This document shows positions 46,016 through 58,615 of a stretch of 64,000 nucleotides of DNA, in pieces (positions within the stretch are counted from its first letter, which is position 1; each line of letters starts with the position of its first letter). The position numbers and the translations under genes were made by a program. Source of the stretch: Salticus scenicus. Its lineage: Eukaryota; Arthropoda; Arachnida; Araneae; Salticidae. The notes under the pieces were generated by a model. It worked only from the letters and a program-made list of their open reading frames with translations. It had not been told where the DNA came from and made no database searches. The stretch spans positions 134,444,956-134,508,955 of the forward strand of contig OZ005655.1 in NCBI GenBank assembly GCA_963930645.1. Direction: 5' to 3'.

Positions 46016-47031
46016 TTATTTTTTGAAACATAAATTTCTGAAATCTAAAACTGACCTATCTAATCAGGTTGACTGTTAATTTTCCTATAATAATCACACA
46101 ATACATGAGAAAGCATATCTAAAATGGATTTAAGTAACAATTTTCAAGTAAACCATTAAAGCCATTTTTGATATACTAACTTTTACTAAAACTTGACAGA
46201 TTCAGTTATTGACAGTGAAAACAATAATTACATACAAAAGCATATTTGGAAGGGAGTTAATATGGCGAGTTTGAAAAAGAATCAGTACAACCGTTTTTAA
46301 AGGAACGCACTTGTGAGACCTGAAATTGAGATATTTATACAGGATGCCTATCATGTTTCCTGAACTAACCAACTATATTATTTGAAAAGATATCTGATAG
46401 AGTATTTATATAGCAACTATGAAGAAAATCACTAGAGCCGTTTTTGAAATATAGACTTACGGAACTGACTTACACTTCCAATTTCCGATATTCCACTTCA
46501 TTTTCCAATTTTCACCACAATTTGGAAAATTCATCTGTGCACCAGACCTGTCATAATCTTGAAGTTACATAATTCTAAACATTCCATATAAAACCTTCCA
46601 TTATAAAACATTCCATAGGGAGAATATAGAAATATTTTGAAAAATTGTGTTTGCTACTTTAATCCGTTTAAATATAATTCGATTACAAATTTGTTATTGT
46701 AATTTGTAATAAATTTATTATATCATAATTCATTTAAGATTAATAATAGTTATTTGTGGATTATAATTTACTAATTGAGTTATTAGATTATAATTAGTAA
46801 TATGGTGTAATGCAAATATTTCAATGAACATTGTTCATGTTACTTTAATGCTAAAAGATATGCACACATTAAGGTATTTCTTGGGAAAAACTATATAATA
46901 CCGATTATTAACATGGTAAAAATAATTTCATTAGTATTGATTTTTAGTCTTTATTTTATATATATTTTTTCAAGTACTACTAAACCTCATATTTATTCAG
47001 CGAAAAACCTTATGAAATTTTCAATTTATAG

Positions 47032-47077
<46 letters not shown>

Positions 47078-47730
47078 CAAGATTGTAATTACTTTATGTA
47101 CTGTATCGCTTTACTGAGCTAATACAGTTTATGTTATATTTCTCCAAGAAAGTACCGTAGTGAAATTTGACTTTCCCGAACTATTTTCGAAAGTGTAGTC
47201 AGATTTTTAAATTAAATTAATATGTATTTTGAGGATGCATTTATTACTTATAAATTTTATGCAAACTTTCGATAAAAATGTATAATTGAAAAATAAGTAA
47301 TTTTAAATGTAACATAATGTTTTTAATAACATTGGATCTTGTTATATTTCTTGATACTTAATCAAAATAAAGATTATGAATATTTTGAAAAACTGTTAGT
47401 AAATATTTTTCTACAGCAAGTTATATTTTCAAAATTTCATTTTAATCCAAATAGGTTTATTTTTCCTAATGCCTTTTTTAGTACAAATAATTAATAATTT
47501 TTTTTTAATGAAATATTAAAATGAATGGTTTACTAAAAATATGAAGCTTCGAATTTGCTTTTCTTGAACTCATTTATCTATTTCTAAATCTAAAATATTT
47601 GTTCATTGAATATTTTTTTTTGTTTTAGTGATATACGGGGGGGGGGGGGATACAACATGAACGAGAATGCCTCTGCATTAGTATTCTTCAAAAGAAAAAT
47701 TAAATAATTTATTATTTTTTTAAATATCCC
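45401..47730. other. AT-rich region with microsatellites and weak ~135-bp repeats
   Basis: (TTTA)n at about 45538-45565, (AAT)n at about 45771-45802, poly-A at about 45985-46012 and (TA)n at 47037-47074. ACCATTAAAGCCATTTTTGA-like motifs at 46161, 46290 and 46438 suggest three very diverged tandem units. A C/G run (G12) lies at about 47638. No gene seen. Confidence 0.5.
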
Positions 47731-47738
47731 ACAATATA

Positions 47739-48253
47739 CAGGGTGATTATGATAAAAATTACGATTTCTAAAGGCTATAATTTTAAAACTACCCATCAGA
47801 ACGATTTGATATTTTACCAGAGCAATCGTGAGGCAATGAAATTTTGTTTGGCAAAAGAAAAAAAAAATAATCCAAATTGTGCCACTAATTATCCGTAAAA
47901 TATTTGTTTCATGAAGCTCCTTTTTTTTCTATTTTTACTATGACTGTTTCCGCTGTAAACACGTATCCTTGTCATTTTTCTAAAAACAAATGTAATAAAC
48001 CCTTGAAGTTTATTGTTTCCTGCTATTCCTTTGTGTTGCTAACAACAATTTTGTGTTTAATGAGTCCATTTAGGCGTTTCCCCTGACATTACACTGACAG
48101 CGCCATCTATAGGAACATGTTGGAACTACTTTTTTCCTCCCCAAACAAAATTTTCATGGCCGTACGATTGTTCTGGTAAAATATCAAATCGCTCTTATGG
48201 GTAGTTTTAAAATTATATCATTTTAAATCGAAACTTTAATTATAATCACCCTG
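47739..48253. mobile_element. TIR MITE with CAGGGTGATTA ends (515 bp)
   Basis: The left end CAGGGTGATTATGATAAAAA and the reversed right end CAGGGTGATTATAATTAAAG begin inverted repeats of about 115 bp. These include AATTTTAAAACTACCCAT and CGATTTGATATTTTACCAGA. TATA abuts both ends, fitting TA-targeting mariner-like transposases. No coding sequence; short frames crossing it are spurious. Confidence 0.75.
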
Positions 48254-48259
48254 TATATC

Positions 48260-50329
48260 CTGTTAAAAATGAGGTGCTCAAATATGAGTAAATAGACATA
48301 CTCATTTCAAAATGTGTAATTTCGTTTCAAAGAAAAGAACATGCTTGCCTCATTAAATATATATATATATATATCGCATTTTTTCAAATTAATATATGTT
48401 CATTTCATAATTTATTATAAGTAGGCTGAACTGAAAGAAATTTTTTAATAGGATTTTTACAAATTTAAACAAAAGAGTTCAAAAGCAGAATGTATTTCCT
48501 CAAATTTCCAGAATAACATTTTGTGGCGGATTCATACTGGTTTATGAAAGAATAAAACAATGAGAATCTTTGTTTGGTTAATGTATATAATGTTCCACAG
48601 ATATGTGTACAAATTTTAAATTTATTGATGATATTTACTTACGCACTTGAAATATTTTCGTTGTAAAAATGCCAAAGATTTTTTTTTTCATCAATTACAC
48701 ATTATATGAGAAAAATGTGATGCTTTAATGTACTCTATAAAAATAAACTTATGTAAACTTACAGGAATGTTTATAAAGTGTCTATATAATTGTATGTTAT
48801 ATGGATTTTCAATTTGGATAAATTTGTTCAATGAGAGAACCTTTTAATATCGCTCTTCTACAACTTATATACAGACAATGTGCCAAAACATTTGACAGTA
48901 ATTCACTATATCAAGCCATAACTATTGAAATTAAGTCAATTAAATAAATATTTTACTTAAAATATAAATTAATATTTCCTATTTACTAAATAAACGCATA
49001 AAGAAATGGCCATACTTCAGCCTTAATTATTATGGCCATACATGCTGCATAAATTTTCAGTGTGGGCCCGCACCATCCTAAGTGCAAACTTTCAGGTGTG
49101 TGCTGACTTGCTTGGCACTAAAGTCTCTCTCTTCTTCTTCTTGAACAGGTGCCGCCACTTGTTGATGTCCATTGGTTCTAAATATTTTACTTTTAGCACA
49201 GTCCCTTTTCAGTTTCATATAACATTAAAGGTATGAGAAGCTGAGGAACTCGTGAAAAATTTCCACTTAGTTTTTTTTTTTTTTTTTTTTTTTTTTTTCA
49301 CGTTTTTTCACGTTTTGGTGTGTAAGGTGTACAAAATCACAAAATCTGTATGGAGTCCGCCTGCATGTTAGTCCGTTTGTAGTTTGCTGGTTCGTTAGTT
49401 TGTTACACTGCATAGAAAATACTCAAGCACAAACGATCTGGAAGAGGTTGCACTAGTTTTAAAATATCACTTATTTTACTGGGAAAACTCTATTTTCAAG
49501 ATTCAAATTTAAAAACTTTGTAAAATCTTCGAAATTTATGATACCATTTTTATGAAAAAATTGTGAAAATTTTCGTACAAGCGTAAGCGCATACAAATGA
49601 TTATTTTCATTGTAGGAATTACGAATGAGATTTAAAATATGATTTATGGCGATGACATGAACGGGATTTACTGTGAACATTCTGCTTTAAAAACTTTGAC
49701 ATAAACTGTTACATTTATTTGACATTTACGATATTTTTAACATAGCAGAATCAGAAAGAAATTCACATACACATACAACAGGGGGTTCGTTTTCGTCGTA
49801 AAATTATTCAGATAATTTTTATTGTACCATTTACGAAACTCACATGAACATCATTAAGTATGGGTTTTCTATTTCAAAAACTCCAAAAACTATATGTAAT
49901 GCAAGAAAATAAATTAAATTATGAAATTATTAACCAAGAAAATTAATGATTTAATTACGATAATGTAAACTTTGAATAGGCAGTCGGATGGCTGAATGGG
50001 TGGGGCATTTTAATATTGACTAATTTCATTTTTCTGAACGGGAATATATTATACCAAACATTAGAATTTTAAGAGACAAAATATATGATATCGAACTGAA
50101 CAGAGTCCAGATATGGCATCTAATTTTATTATGTCGTATAACTTTTGTAATATACTTCATAATCTTTAATTACCAAAAAATTATAAATTAATTATTATAA
50201 AATTTTAGAAACTTTATTTATGATGTCAAAAAGTGGATTATCAAATTACACGACATACTATGACGCATTTTATATTGTTTAAGAAAATACCTAAGAAATG
50301 GCGTTAAATAAAAAAAATAAAAATATATA
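48260..50329. other. AT-rich non-coding stretch
   Basis: (TA)n at about 48357-48375 and poly-T at about 49270-49298. A GTCCGCCTGCATGTTAGTCC tract at 49350 resembles the slippage tracts that mark the satellite families. Small frames at 49042-49236 and 49471-49680 lack recognisable motifs. No gene called. Confidence 0.5.
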
Positions 50330-50885
50330 AAATAATGTAAAATAAAATTATAATTAAAAAAAAAATAAAGAACATGATTTTTATTGAAATGTCAACTAAA
50401 AAAAATAATAATAATAATAATAATTTTAAATGTAAATTTTTTATTGGATAGCGCTAAGATGTCCCACAAATGAATGTAACCTAATCCTTGAAATAAACTT
50501 CGAATTACAATAAAATATTGATAAAAATGCAGATAAATATAACGTACTTTCAAAGAAAAAAAAATGAAAGCGTGGGATCCTCGACTTCATTTGTCATAAA
50601 TTTTTGATCGTGACTATTTACAGAGTAATTATGAGAATGTCAGAAAGAACACCCCACGCTTTTATTTTTTCTTTGAAAGCACGTTACATTTATCTGCAAT
50701 TTTATCAATATTTTATTCTGATTCGAAGCTTGTTTCAAGGATTAGGTTACATTCATTTGTGGGACATCTTACCGCTATCAAATAAAAAATTTACATTTAA
50801 AATTATTTTGTTCTTTTTAGTTCACATTTCAATAAAAGCATGTTCTTTAGATTTTTAAAATTATAATTTTATTTTACATATTTTA
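50330..50885. mobile_element. Foldback element with ~230-bp inverted arms
   Basis: The left arm (about 50336-50572) and right arm (about 50650-50880) are inverted copies. Examples are GATGTCCCACAAATGAATGT (50458) against ACATTCATTTGTGGGACATC (50748), and CGTACTTTCAAAG against CTTTGAAAGCACG. The spacer is about 80 bp. A (AAT)n tract interrupts the left arm. Exact ends and target duplication are not clear in the AT-rich flanks. A minus/plus frame across the right arm is not a gene. Confidence 0.7.
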
Positions 50886-51054
50886 GTCTTAAAATAATAA
50901 TAATAATAATAATAATAAAAATAATAATAATAATAACCTACAACTAATGATATTCAAGTCCGTGCATTTCATTAAAATAACATTTATTTTATTTTAGTCT
51001 AAAATAAAAAATAATTTTTCAGTAATGACACTTCAATCTTTTTATTAACACTTT

Positions 51055-53209
51055 GCAACAAGGTTGAAAAGTGTTTATGACTTCGGTTTGTCTGTCTGTC
51101 AGTCTGTATGTCTGTCTGTCCGCGCTCTAACTGCCGTAAATATTTATGGAATTTCTTGAAACTGATATATGTTATTCAAGCTTACTATCGGACGGTCCCT
51201 ATTGATAATGGAGTTTATACCTCTACTAGTTTGTGTACAGGGACACCCAAAAGTATTTAAAAGCATTGTGTTCTATGAGAGGTATTTCTATAAATCATAT
51301 TTTAATACCTTTACTGTAGACATATCTTAATGATATTGAAATATGTTATTCAAGATCTCTATTGGATGTTTCCTGTATAAAATGGAGGAAATATCACCAT
51401 CGGGTTATACACAGGGACACACAAAAGTATTCCAAAGCACTGCGTTCTATGAGAGATATTTCTATAAATCATATTTTAATAACTTAACTTTCGACGAAGT
51501 TTCAGGAAATTGAAATGTGTTATTTATAAGTACAAAAGAATGCTTTGCATAGAATATAGCATAATTAGCATTATATTTACAGGGGGCACAAAAATATCCA
51601 GTTATATTAAGAGCTATTAATAAAAAATTGCTAGAATTGTACTTTCGTTTAGGTTAAGCGTTTTTAACACTTTCTAACATTTTTTAAGTGTGAATACGAT
51701 TTCAGTTTTGTGTATCTGACTGTCTGTCTGTCTGATTGTCCGTGCTGTAACTCCCGTAAATATTTATGGAATTTCTTGAAACTGATATATGTTATTCAAG
51801 TTTGCTATCGGACGTTTCCTATTGAAAATTGAGTTTATTCCTCTACTGGCTTGTGTACAGGGACCCCCGAAATTATTTCAATGCATTGTGTTCTATGAGA
51901 GGTATTTCTATAAACCATATTTTCACACCTTTACTGTAGACATATCTTAATGAAATTGAAATATGCTATTCAAGTTTACTATTGGATGTTTCCTGTATAA
52001 AATGGAGGAGAATATCGCCATCGGTGTATGTACAGGGACACTCAAAAGTATTTTAAAGCATTGCGTTTTATGAGAGGCATTTCTATAAACCATATTTTCA
52101 TACCTTTACTCTAGATATATCTTAATGAAATTGAAATATGTTATTCAAGTGCACTGTCGGATGTTCTCTATTGAAAATGGAGTTTATACCTCTACTGGTT
52201 TGTGTACAGGGGCACCCGAAAGTATTTCAAAGCATTGTGTTCTATGAGAGGTATTTCTATAAATCATATTTTAATACCTTTACTGTATACATATCTTAAT
52301 GGAATTGAAATATGTTATTCATGTTCTCTATTGGATGTTTCCTGTATAAAATGGAAGAATTACCACCATCGGGCTACAAACAGGGACACTCAAAAGTATT
52401 CCAAAGCAATGCATTCTGTGAGAGATATTTCTATAAATCAAATTTTAATAACTTTACTTTCCACGAAGTTTCAGGAAATTGAAATATGTTATTTATATGC
52501 ACAAAAGAATGCTTTGCACAGAATATAGAAGGATTAGCATTAGATTTACAGGGTGGCACAAAAATATCCAGTTACATTAACAGCCATTAATAAAAAATTG
52601 CTAGAATTGTAGTTTTGTTTACGTTAAGCGTTTTTAACAATTTTTAACATTTTTAAGTGTGAATATGATTTCAGTTTTGTGTATCTGCCTGTCCGTCTGT
52701 CTGCCTGACTGTCTGTCTGTCCGCGCTGTAACTGCTGTAAATATTTATGGAATTTCTCGAAACTGATATATTTTTTTTGAAGTTCACTATTGGATGTTCC
52801 ATATTGAAAATGGTGTGAATATCTCTTCTGGTTTGTGTACAAGGACACCCAAAAGCGTTCGAAAGCTTTGTGTTCTATGAGTGTTATTTTTATAAATATT
52901 TTCCCTATTGAATATTCCCCATTTAAAATTAATAGGTCCTGTATAACTAGTTTGTTTACAGGGACAAAAAAATAAATAAATGAATAAAAATAAATTAATA
53001 AAAAAGCCACTGCGTTACGTTTTAGGACAGAATTTTTTGAAAGTTATATTTAAAAATCTTTCTACTGTAATAATCATAAAAATATTGAAATGTATTGTTA
53101 ATATTCTAAAATAATGTTTTGTATAGAATATGATATGATTAACTCTCTGATTTACAGGGCTACACTAAAATATTCAGAGAGATCAAAAGCTGCAATTATA
53201 ATCTAATGG

Positions 53210-53245
<36 letters not shown>

Positions 53246-53290
53246 GTTAAGCCTTTTTAACTCTTTCCAAAATGCCTAAGAATAATTTTA
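51055..53290 (-). repeat. Higher-order satellite array 2 (inverted relative to array 1)
   Basis: Same family as 10590-14030 but in reverse orientation: TTTGTGTACAGGGACACCC, AAGCATTGTGTTCTATGAGA, then TTTCTATAAATCATATTTT. Slippage tracts of GTCTGTCTGTC type lie at about 51092, 51715 and 52682, with a degraded one at about 53320. They give higher-order units of about 623, 967 and 620 bp. One expanded ~965-bp unit is also present in array 1. The right end decays into poly-T (53215-53242). Confidence 0.85.
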
Positions 53291-54419
53291 AAATCAATTA
53301 GTCTATCTGAACATTTTTCAGCCCTTCTGTCCGTTGTGTGATAACGTAGGCAAAAAATATTAAAAGTTATTCGATACAACATTTACGTACAGTTGGAAAG
53401 TGTTACTAATCAATGCGTACTGCACGATTTTTCTTTCTTGTTTAAATTATAATCAGTTACCCACACAGGATTGCCTTATTTTCTAATTAGTTCAAAATTA
53501 TAATAAATCGTACCAATTCTCAAATAGAGGACAGCTCCGATAATTGTGCTTTTGAATGAATAGTATAATAACTTGGGTAAAATAAAATAAAATAAAATAA
53601 AATAAAAATAAAAATAGAACTTATTTTGCATGATTAAATAAAAAAAAAATTTTTTTTTCACCTACTACTTTAAAATTGTGCATACACATTTTTATGTAAA
53701 AAATATCCGCAAGATGAATCGATATTTAGTGAAAATAAATCTATTATTTAAAATAAACTTATCATTTAATATTTATGTAACACAAAAAAAAAAGTTTTAA
53801 TGAATTTAAGATTTATTTTCCTTAAAAATATTAAATTTCTAGAGATCGCTAAATAATTTATTATTTTATTTATAACCTTTATAAAAATGGGCGTGAAAAA
53901 TATGAAAGCAATAGGGGAAGAAGTTCTTTTGTATAATTATTTTTATCATCATCATTATTATTACTGCAAGTTGTATAAAAAAAAAAAAAAATAACTAAAA
54001 AAATAAATTTCAGAAAATAAATAGAAAAATAAATAAAACCATTTTAATGAATATCTTGTGAATTGAATGTATAATATAAAAATAAATTATATAATAAGCA
54101 TAATTTGTTAATAGTAAATTAATAATAATGTATTAATATATTATTGTTAATATAATATAATAACAGTAATAATGATTAATATATTAATAATATATTATGT
54201 TAATAATAAGGTAAATAAGCGTATTTTTTTATATTTCTTTTTATGTATATTTTAACGTAAATACTAAAAAAGTAATTAAAATAAACTAAATTAGTAATTT
54301 GTCATCCCAATAGCGTAAACAGTGCAGCACGGATTGTTGCGGATTGTTTAAAGCTTTGCAGATTGATTTAAAATTTCAATATAAAATGCCAGGCATAAAA
54401 ATATATATACAGGGTGGAC

Positions 54420-55203
54420 ATAATTAAACTGACAGTGTTTACATTGTTCTGTGGAGTGATATAATTGCGCAAATGGCGCCAAATTTCGTAGGATGATTTA
54501 CCAAGACGGGGGAAGAAGAATTGCATTAAATAATATATTATTTCCAAAAGTCACCGCTAGGGGATTTTGTGGCACTGTGTAAGAAAAATGAGAGTTCTAA
54601 AAAAACGCAAAATCTATATTGAAATAAAATTACCTTTTATTTAGTACATTTAACAATTTAATTCAAGTTCAATGTGGTAACAATTTTTAAAAAAGCGAAA
54701 AAATTACATAAACAGTGATAAAGTTCCTTTATCTTAAGCCTCTTAAGTCTCTTTGACCTGTTAAGAGTCAAGTCTCTTAAGTCTCTTAACAGGTCAACAG
54801 ATCAAGCTTCAAAACACTCCAAGTTACTGATTCATTTGAGGCGACGACTGAACAAGTCTTTAGTACGTGAAATTGCAAATAAAAAAACCTTTATCACTAT
54901 TTATGTAATTTTTCTCGCTTTTTTAAAAATTTTTACCACATTGAACTTGAATTAAATTGTTAAATATATTAAATAAAATGTACATTTATATCAATATTGA
55001 TTCTGTGTTTTTTAGAACTCTCATTTCCTTTACATAGCGCCCCATATTCCCTTAGCGGTGTTTTTTGGAACTAATATTTTTTTTTAGTGCAATCCTTCCT
55101 TCTCCGTCTTGTGAAATCATCCTACAAAATTAGGCGTCATTCGGTCAATTAGATCAATATACAGTGCACTGTAAACACTGCCAGTTTAATTATGGCCACC
55201 CCG
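54420..55203. mobile_element. Long-TIR MITE, copy B (784 bp)
   Basis: Same element, length and flanks as 39571-40354. It starts CAGGGTGGACATAATTAAAC and ends AATTATGGCCACCCCG before TATATAA. Inherited with the duplication. Confidence 0.75.
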
Positions 55204-55286
55204 TATATAATTTACATTTGTGTATTTAGATTATTGTACTTGTTGTATGTCTTCAATTTGTTTTCTTTTTTATATGCAAATTTCAG

Positions 55287-55396
55287 TATTCTATGAATTT
55301 CTAATACTTCTTGTGATACCAGACTTGATTCAGTATTGGTGGATTGCAGACCAATTTTGTTTTGCTGCAGACAGCTGCAGAAAATTCTACTACTGG
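55287..55396 (+). CDS. Candidate 110-bp exon, copy B
   Basis: Paralogue of 40437-40546, with CAAATTTCAG before and GTATGTGA after. The frame reads FYEFLILLVIPDLIQYWWIA then DQFCFAADSCRKFYYW. QYWWIAD, FCFAADS and RKF are kept between the two copies. Both open frames and both borders survive, but most differences are amino-acid changing, so it may be a decaying or rapidly changing exon. Protein family unknown. Confidence 0.3.
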
Positions 55397-55570
55397 GTAT
55401 GTGATACTATTTCACACTTTATTTTGTAACAGCATTTAACACAGTTTTGCATCTAGAATGTGCATTCTGGTACAAAATAATTTATTTTAATTGACCGTAG
55501 TATACCAAATAAATTAGTAATTTAAAATTAAATATTATAATATACCTATTAGAATTTAAAATTATCACTT

Positions 55571-55616
<46 letters not shown>

Positions 55617-55746
55617 AGATTGCCGATAAGACGCATTTCTAAGTGATAACTATGTGAATAGCATTCTAACTATAAGCGGTTCAGCGGTACAGCAGCCTTG
55701 TTCTCTAAACAATTGTCGAACAAAATATATTGTTATTACAAATTTA

Positions 55747-55789
<43 letters not shown>

Positions 55790-55997
55790 TTATAAATAAG
55801 CGTACGTACAAAGCGTATGGAAAAATAAAATTTTAAGAAAAAAAGGAGCTAGAATTACCGTTATTTCTCTGTGATTATAGATTTTAATCGTCGAGAGTTA
55901 ACAATATCTTCTTAATGTAATCATATATTAATATATCTATGTAATAAATTTTCAAAAACTTTATCTGCGAAAAATTAAAATATTCTGATACACTATA

Positions 55998-56438
55998 GGG
56001 TAAGTGCACCTATGATTGGCACTTTTAGAGCAATCTCTGATGTTTTTAATGTTTTAGTCATCAGAAAATATTTTTAGAAATCTTAAGTTAGTACATATGG
56101 TATGAAAGACTTTCAGAACCACATATATGTTAAAATACATACATTTGAAAACAATTATTATTATTATTTTATAAATTTTTATTTGACACCCATTCAATGT
56201 TCCAGTGATTGATACTACCAGTTTTTCATTTTATCAGTAATTGACACCCTATGTTCCAGTGTTTGACATTGCTAGTTATTCATTTTACCAGTTATTAGCA
56301 CCCTGTGCTCCAGTATGTGACATAAAATGTTAAAAATCTTATATTTAAAATATATGTTTTTATTATTTTTCTTATTTATTAATTATTTCGGGATAGATAT
56401 CAATTACTGGAGCATGTCAATCAATGGAGCACCTACCC
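55998..56438. mobile_element. TA-flanked MITE in copy B only (441 bp) with internal ~60-bp repeats
   Basis: The left end GGGTAAGTGCACCTATGATT and the reversed right end GGGTAGGTGCTCCATTGATT are imperfect inverted repeats flanked by TA. Inside, ATGTTCCAGTGNTTGACA-like units repeat about three times (56198-56325), each with a CATTTTACCAGTTATT-like part. Copy A has only a (TA)n tract at the matching position. Confidence 0.65.
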
Positions 56439-57530
56439 TATATATATTAATGAAGGACATGTTCCCTGATGTAGGAATCCTTCTATTTTTTAAGCATTTC
56501 CAATTCTAAATTCTAATTTACAGATATCTTTGCTCCATATTTTTAAAAAATTCTTGGTTTTTCTTAGATAACTTTCTTGAATATCGCATGAAAAACATTC
56601 ATACCTTAAGTGTATAATGTTCCTAATCTGTAAACATTAGCGTAAGTATTTCATTTAAAATTAATCTCTCAAAGTGTATATGGGCACTTAATTAAAAGAA
56701 TGCAAATGAAAATCATAAGAAAAATATGAGTGCTAAAATTTAAATTGATTTAAAATAACTTTATTTGATTGTTTTTGGTTTTAATAATGTATCCATTATT
56801 AGCTAAATTTCATATCGTTCTAAATTTTTTAATTATATATATATATATATATATAAACTCAGACTGTAATATCATAACATAATAACAAATTTGCATGCAA
56901 TAGTTTTGATATATTTTTTAGGATTCCTGTGATATTCCATATAGAAAAAGTAATATATTACAAAACTTTAAAACTTTTTGATTCAAAGTAATATTACGTT
57001 TAAGTGATAGAATCATTTAAAAAGATAACATTTTTAGAACTTATTCTGTGAAGAATTCCACTATTTACATTCCTTAAAAAACGATTTAATAGTTAGCAGA
57101 ACTTTTAGGTTTTGTGCCCACCCGGTTTCCCTATCCTAAAAATAAATTGAAAATTGGAAATAATAAAAATTACAATGTAAGCTATAAAAAAGTATATGTA
57201 TTTAAAAATTCCATTACCTCAGATTTAAAAAAATATATAATTCCGCTTAATGAAGTTATATAACAAAACTGTTTATAAATGTTCCTGCGACTTACATGTG
57301 TGGTAACAGTTTAGGATATATCAGAACATTAAACACACATTACTTACAAGGGAAGTATGAATGAGTAAAATTCCAATTTAAACCAAACCGAGCTTAAATT
57401 AAAAAGCATGGTCGAAAACATACGGTAGCGTACAAATTTGTTGCAACAATCCCCCATGAAGCGAGAAAAAAACCCTAAAAGTTTTAGTTGTTTCTGTAAA
57501 AACCTACGAAAGATATTCCGTTATCAAGAC

Positions 57531-57596
57531 GGTGTGGGACAATGGTTAGCGTATTCAATTCCAGTGCGAAAGGTCGTGAGATCGAGCACAGGCGAC
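57531..57596 (+). other. tRNA-like module, left arm of E2
   Basis: GGACAATGGTTAGCGTATTC resembles a D-arm/box A region and AGATCGAGCAC a weak box B. It points inward. Not a functional tRNA. Confidence 0.45.
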
Positions 57597-58540
57597 TGCT
57601 CGTGGTTTTTTTTTTATATATTATTATTAATATATATCAATGAAATAAAACAAAATATTAAAATGAATGAATAATTTTAGAGAAAATAATTATGAAATTA
57701 AAAATAAATATACTCTATACAAAGATATTATTAAGGAACATAGGGTAAAATTATCTCTTTACGGAAAAAAATACCTATATATATATATATATGCTTAAAT
57801 TTACAAATTTAGTGTCAAGTTAATAATGGCTGTGATTAGAAATAAAAAAAATGATCAAAACATAAGCATTTTTCAATTTATAAGCGCAACGTATTAGCGA
57901 AAATTTATCACAATGACGACTATATAAGTAAAAGTTCTTTCTTTTTCCGCATGCAAAATAATTCAATTAAACGCAGGCGATCAGCTTTTGGAAGCGCTTT
58001 ATGCTTTAGCAGCGTTGGCAAAAAATATTAATTAAGAATTCATATAAAGCAAAAATAAATAAATAAATAAATAAAGGTAATATTTTTCTTTGAATTATTC
58101 ATTTATTTCCTTTAGAAAGAAAAATTAAAAGCATTTTTTTCGCTTGAAATAAAATGTTTTAATAATTTAATAGAAATACTATTCATTTTTATGTACGAAT
58201 AATAACAAAATTAAAAGCAGACGATCATCATTTGCTACTAGCGTCTTTGACGTAAAATATTGATAAAAAAATTAACTGAAACTTTAAGAAAGAAAAAAAT
58301 GTGTAAATAAAATTTATTTTCTCTTAAACTCGTCATTTATATAAATTACAAAGAAAAATTACAAATATTTTTTTTCAGTTGAAAAAAAAAATGTTTTAAT
58401 AATTTAATTAAACATTTAAATATATTTTTTAATTAAATTTAATAATTATCTTCCTCAATTTTTTTCCTTTATTTTATTAAAAAAAAGTATGCATATAGTA
58501 TATATGTATATGCATATTTGGGAAAGAAAAAAAAAAAGGT

Positions 58541-58615
58541 AAGTGCTCCGTCGGGGCTCGAACGCAGGAACTACGTAACACAAATCCTAGACCTTTTCAC
58601 AGCACCACGCTTCTG
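58541..58615 (-). other. tRNA-like module, right arm of E2
   Basis: On the minus strand, GCGTGGTGCTGTGAAAAGGT resembles box A and GCGTTCGAGCCCCGACGG contains a canonical GTTCGAGCCCC box B. It points inward. It differs from the left-arm module over most of its length. Confidence 0.5.

Noticed and set aside
49042..49680. Two frames of 64 and 69 codons
   Set aside because: No motif, no splice context, composition like the flanks.
52202..52528. 108-codon plus-strand frame
   Set aside because: Lies inside array 2 and is the translation of two satellite subunits, not conserved as a frame in the others.
28368..58615. tRNA-like modules as functional tRNA genes
   Set aside because: Acceptor and T stems do not pair properly, and most lie in transposon arms.
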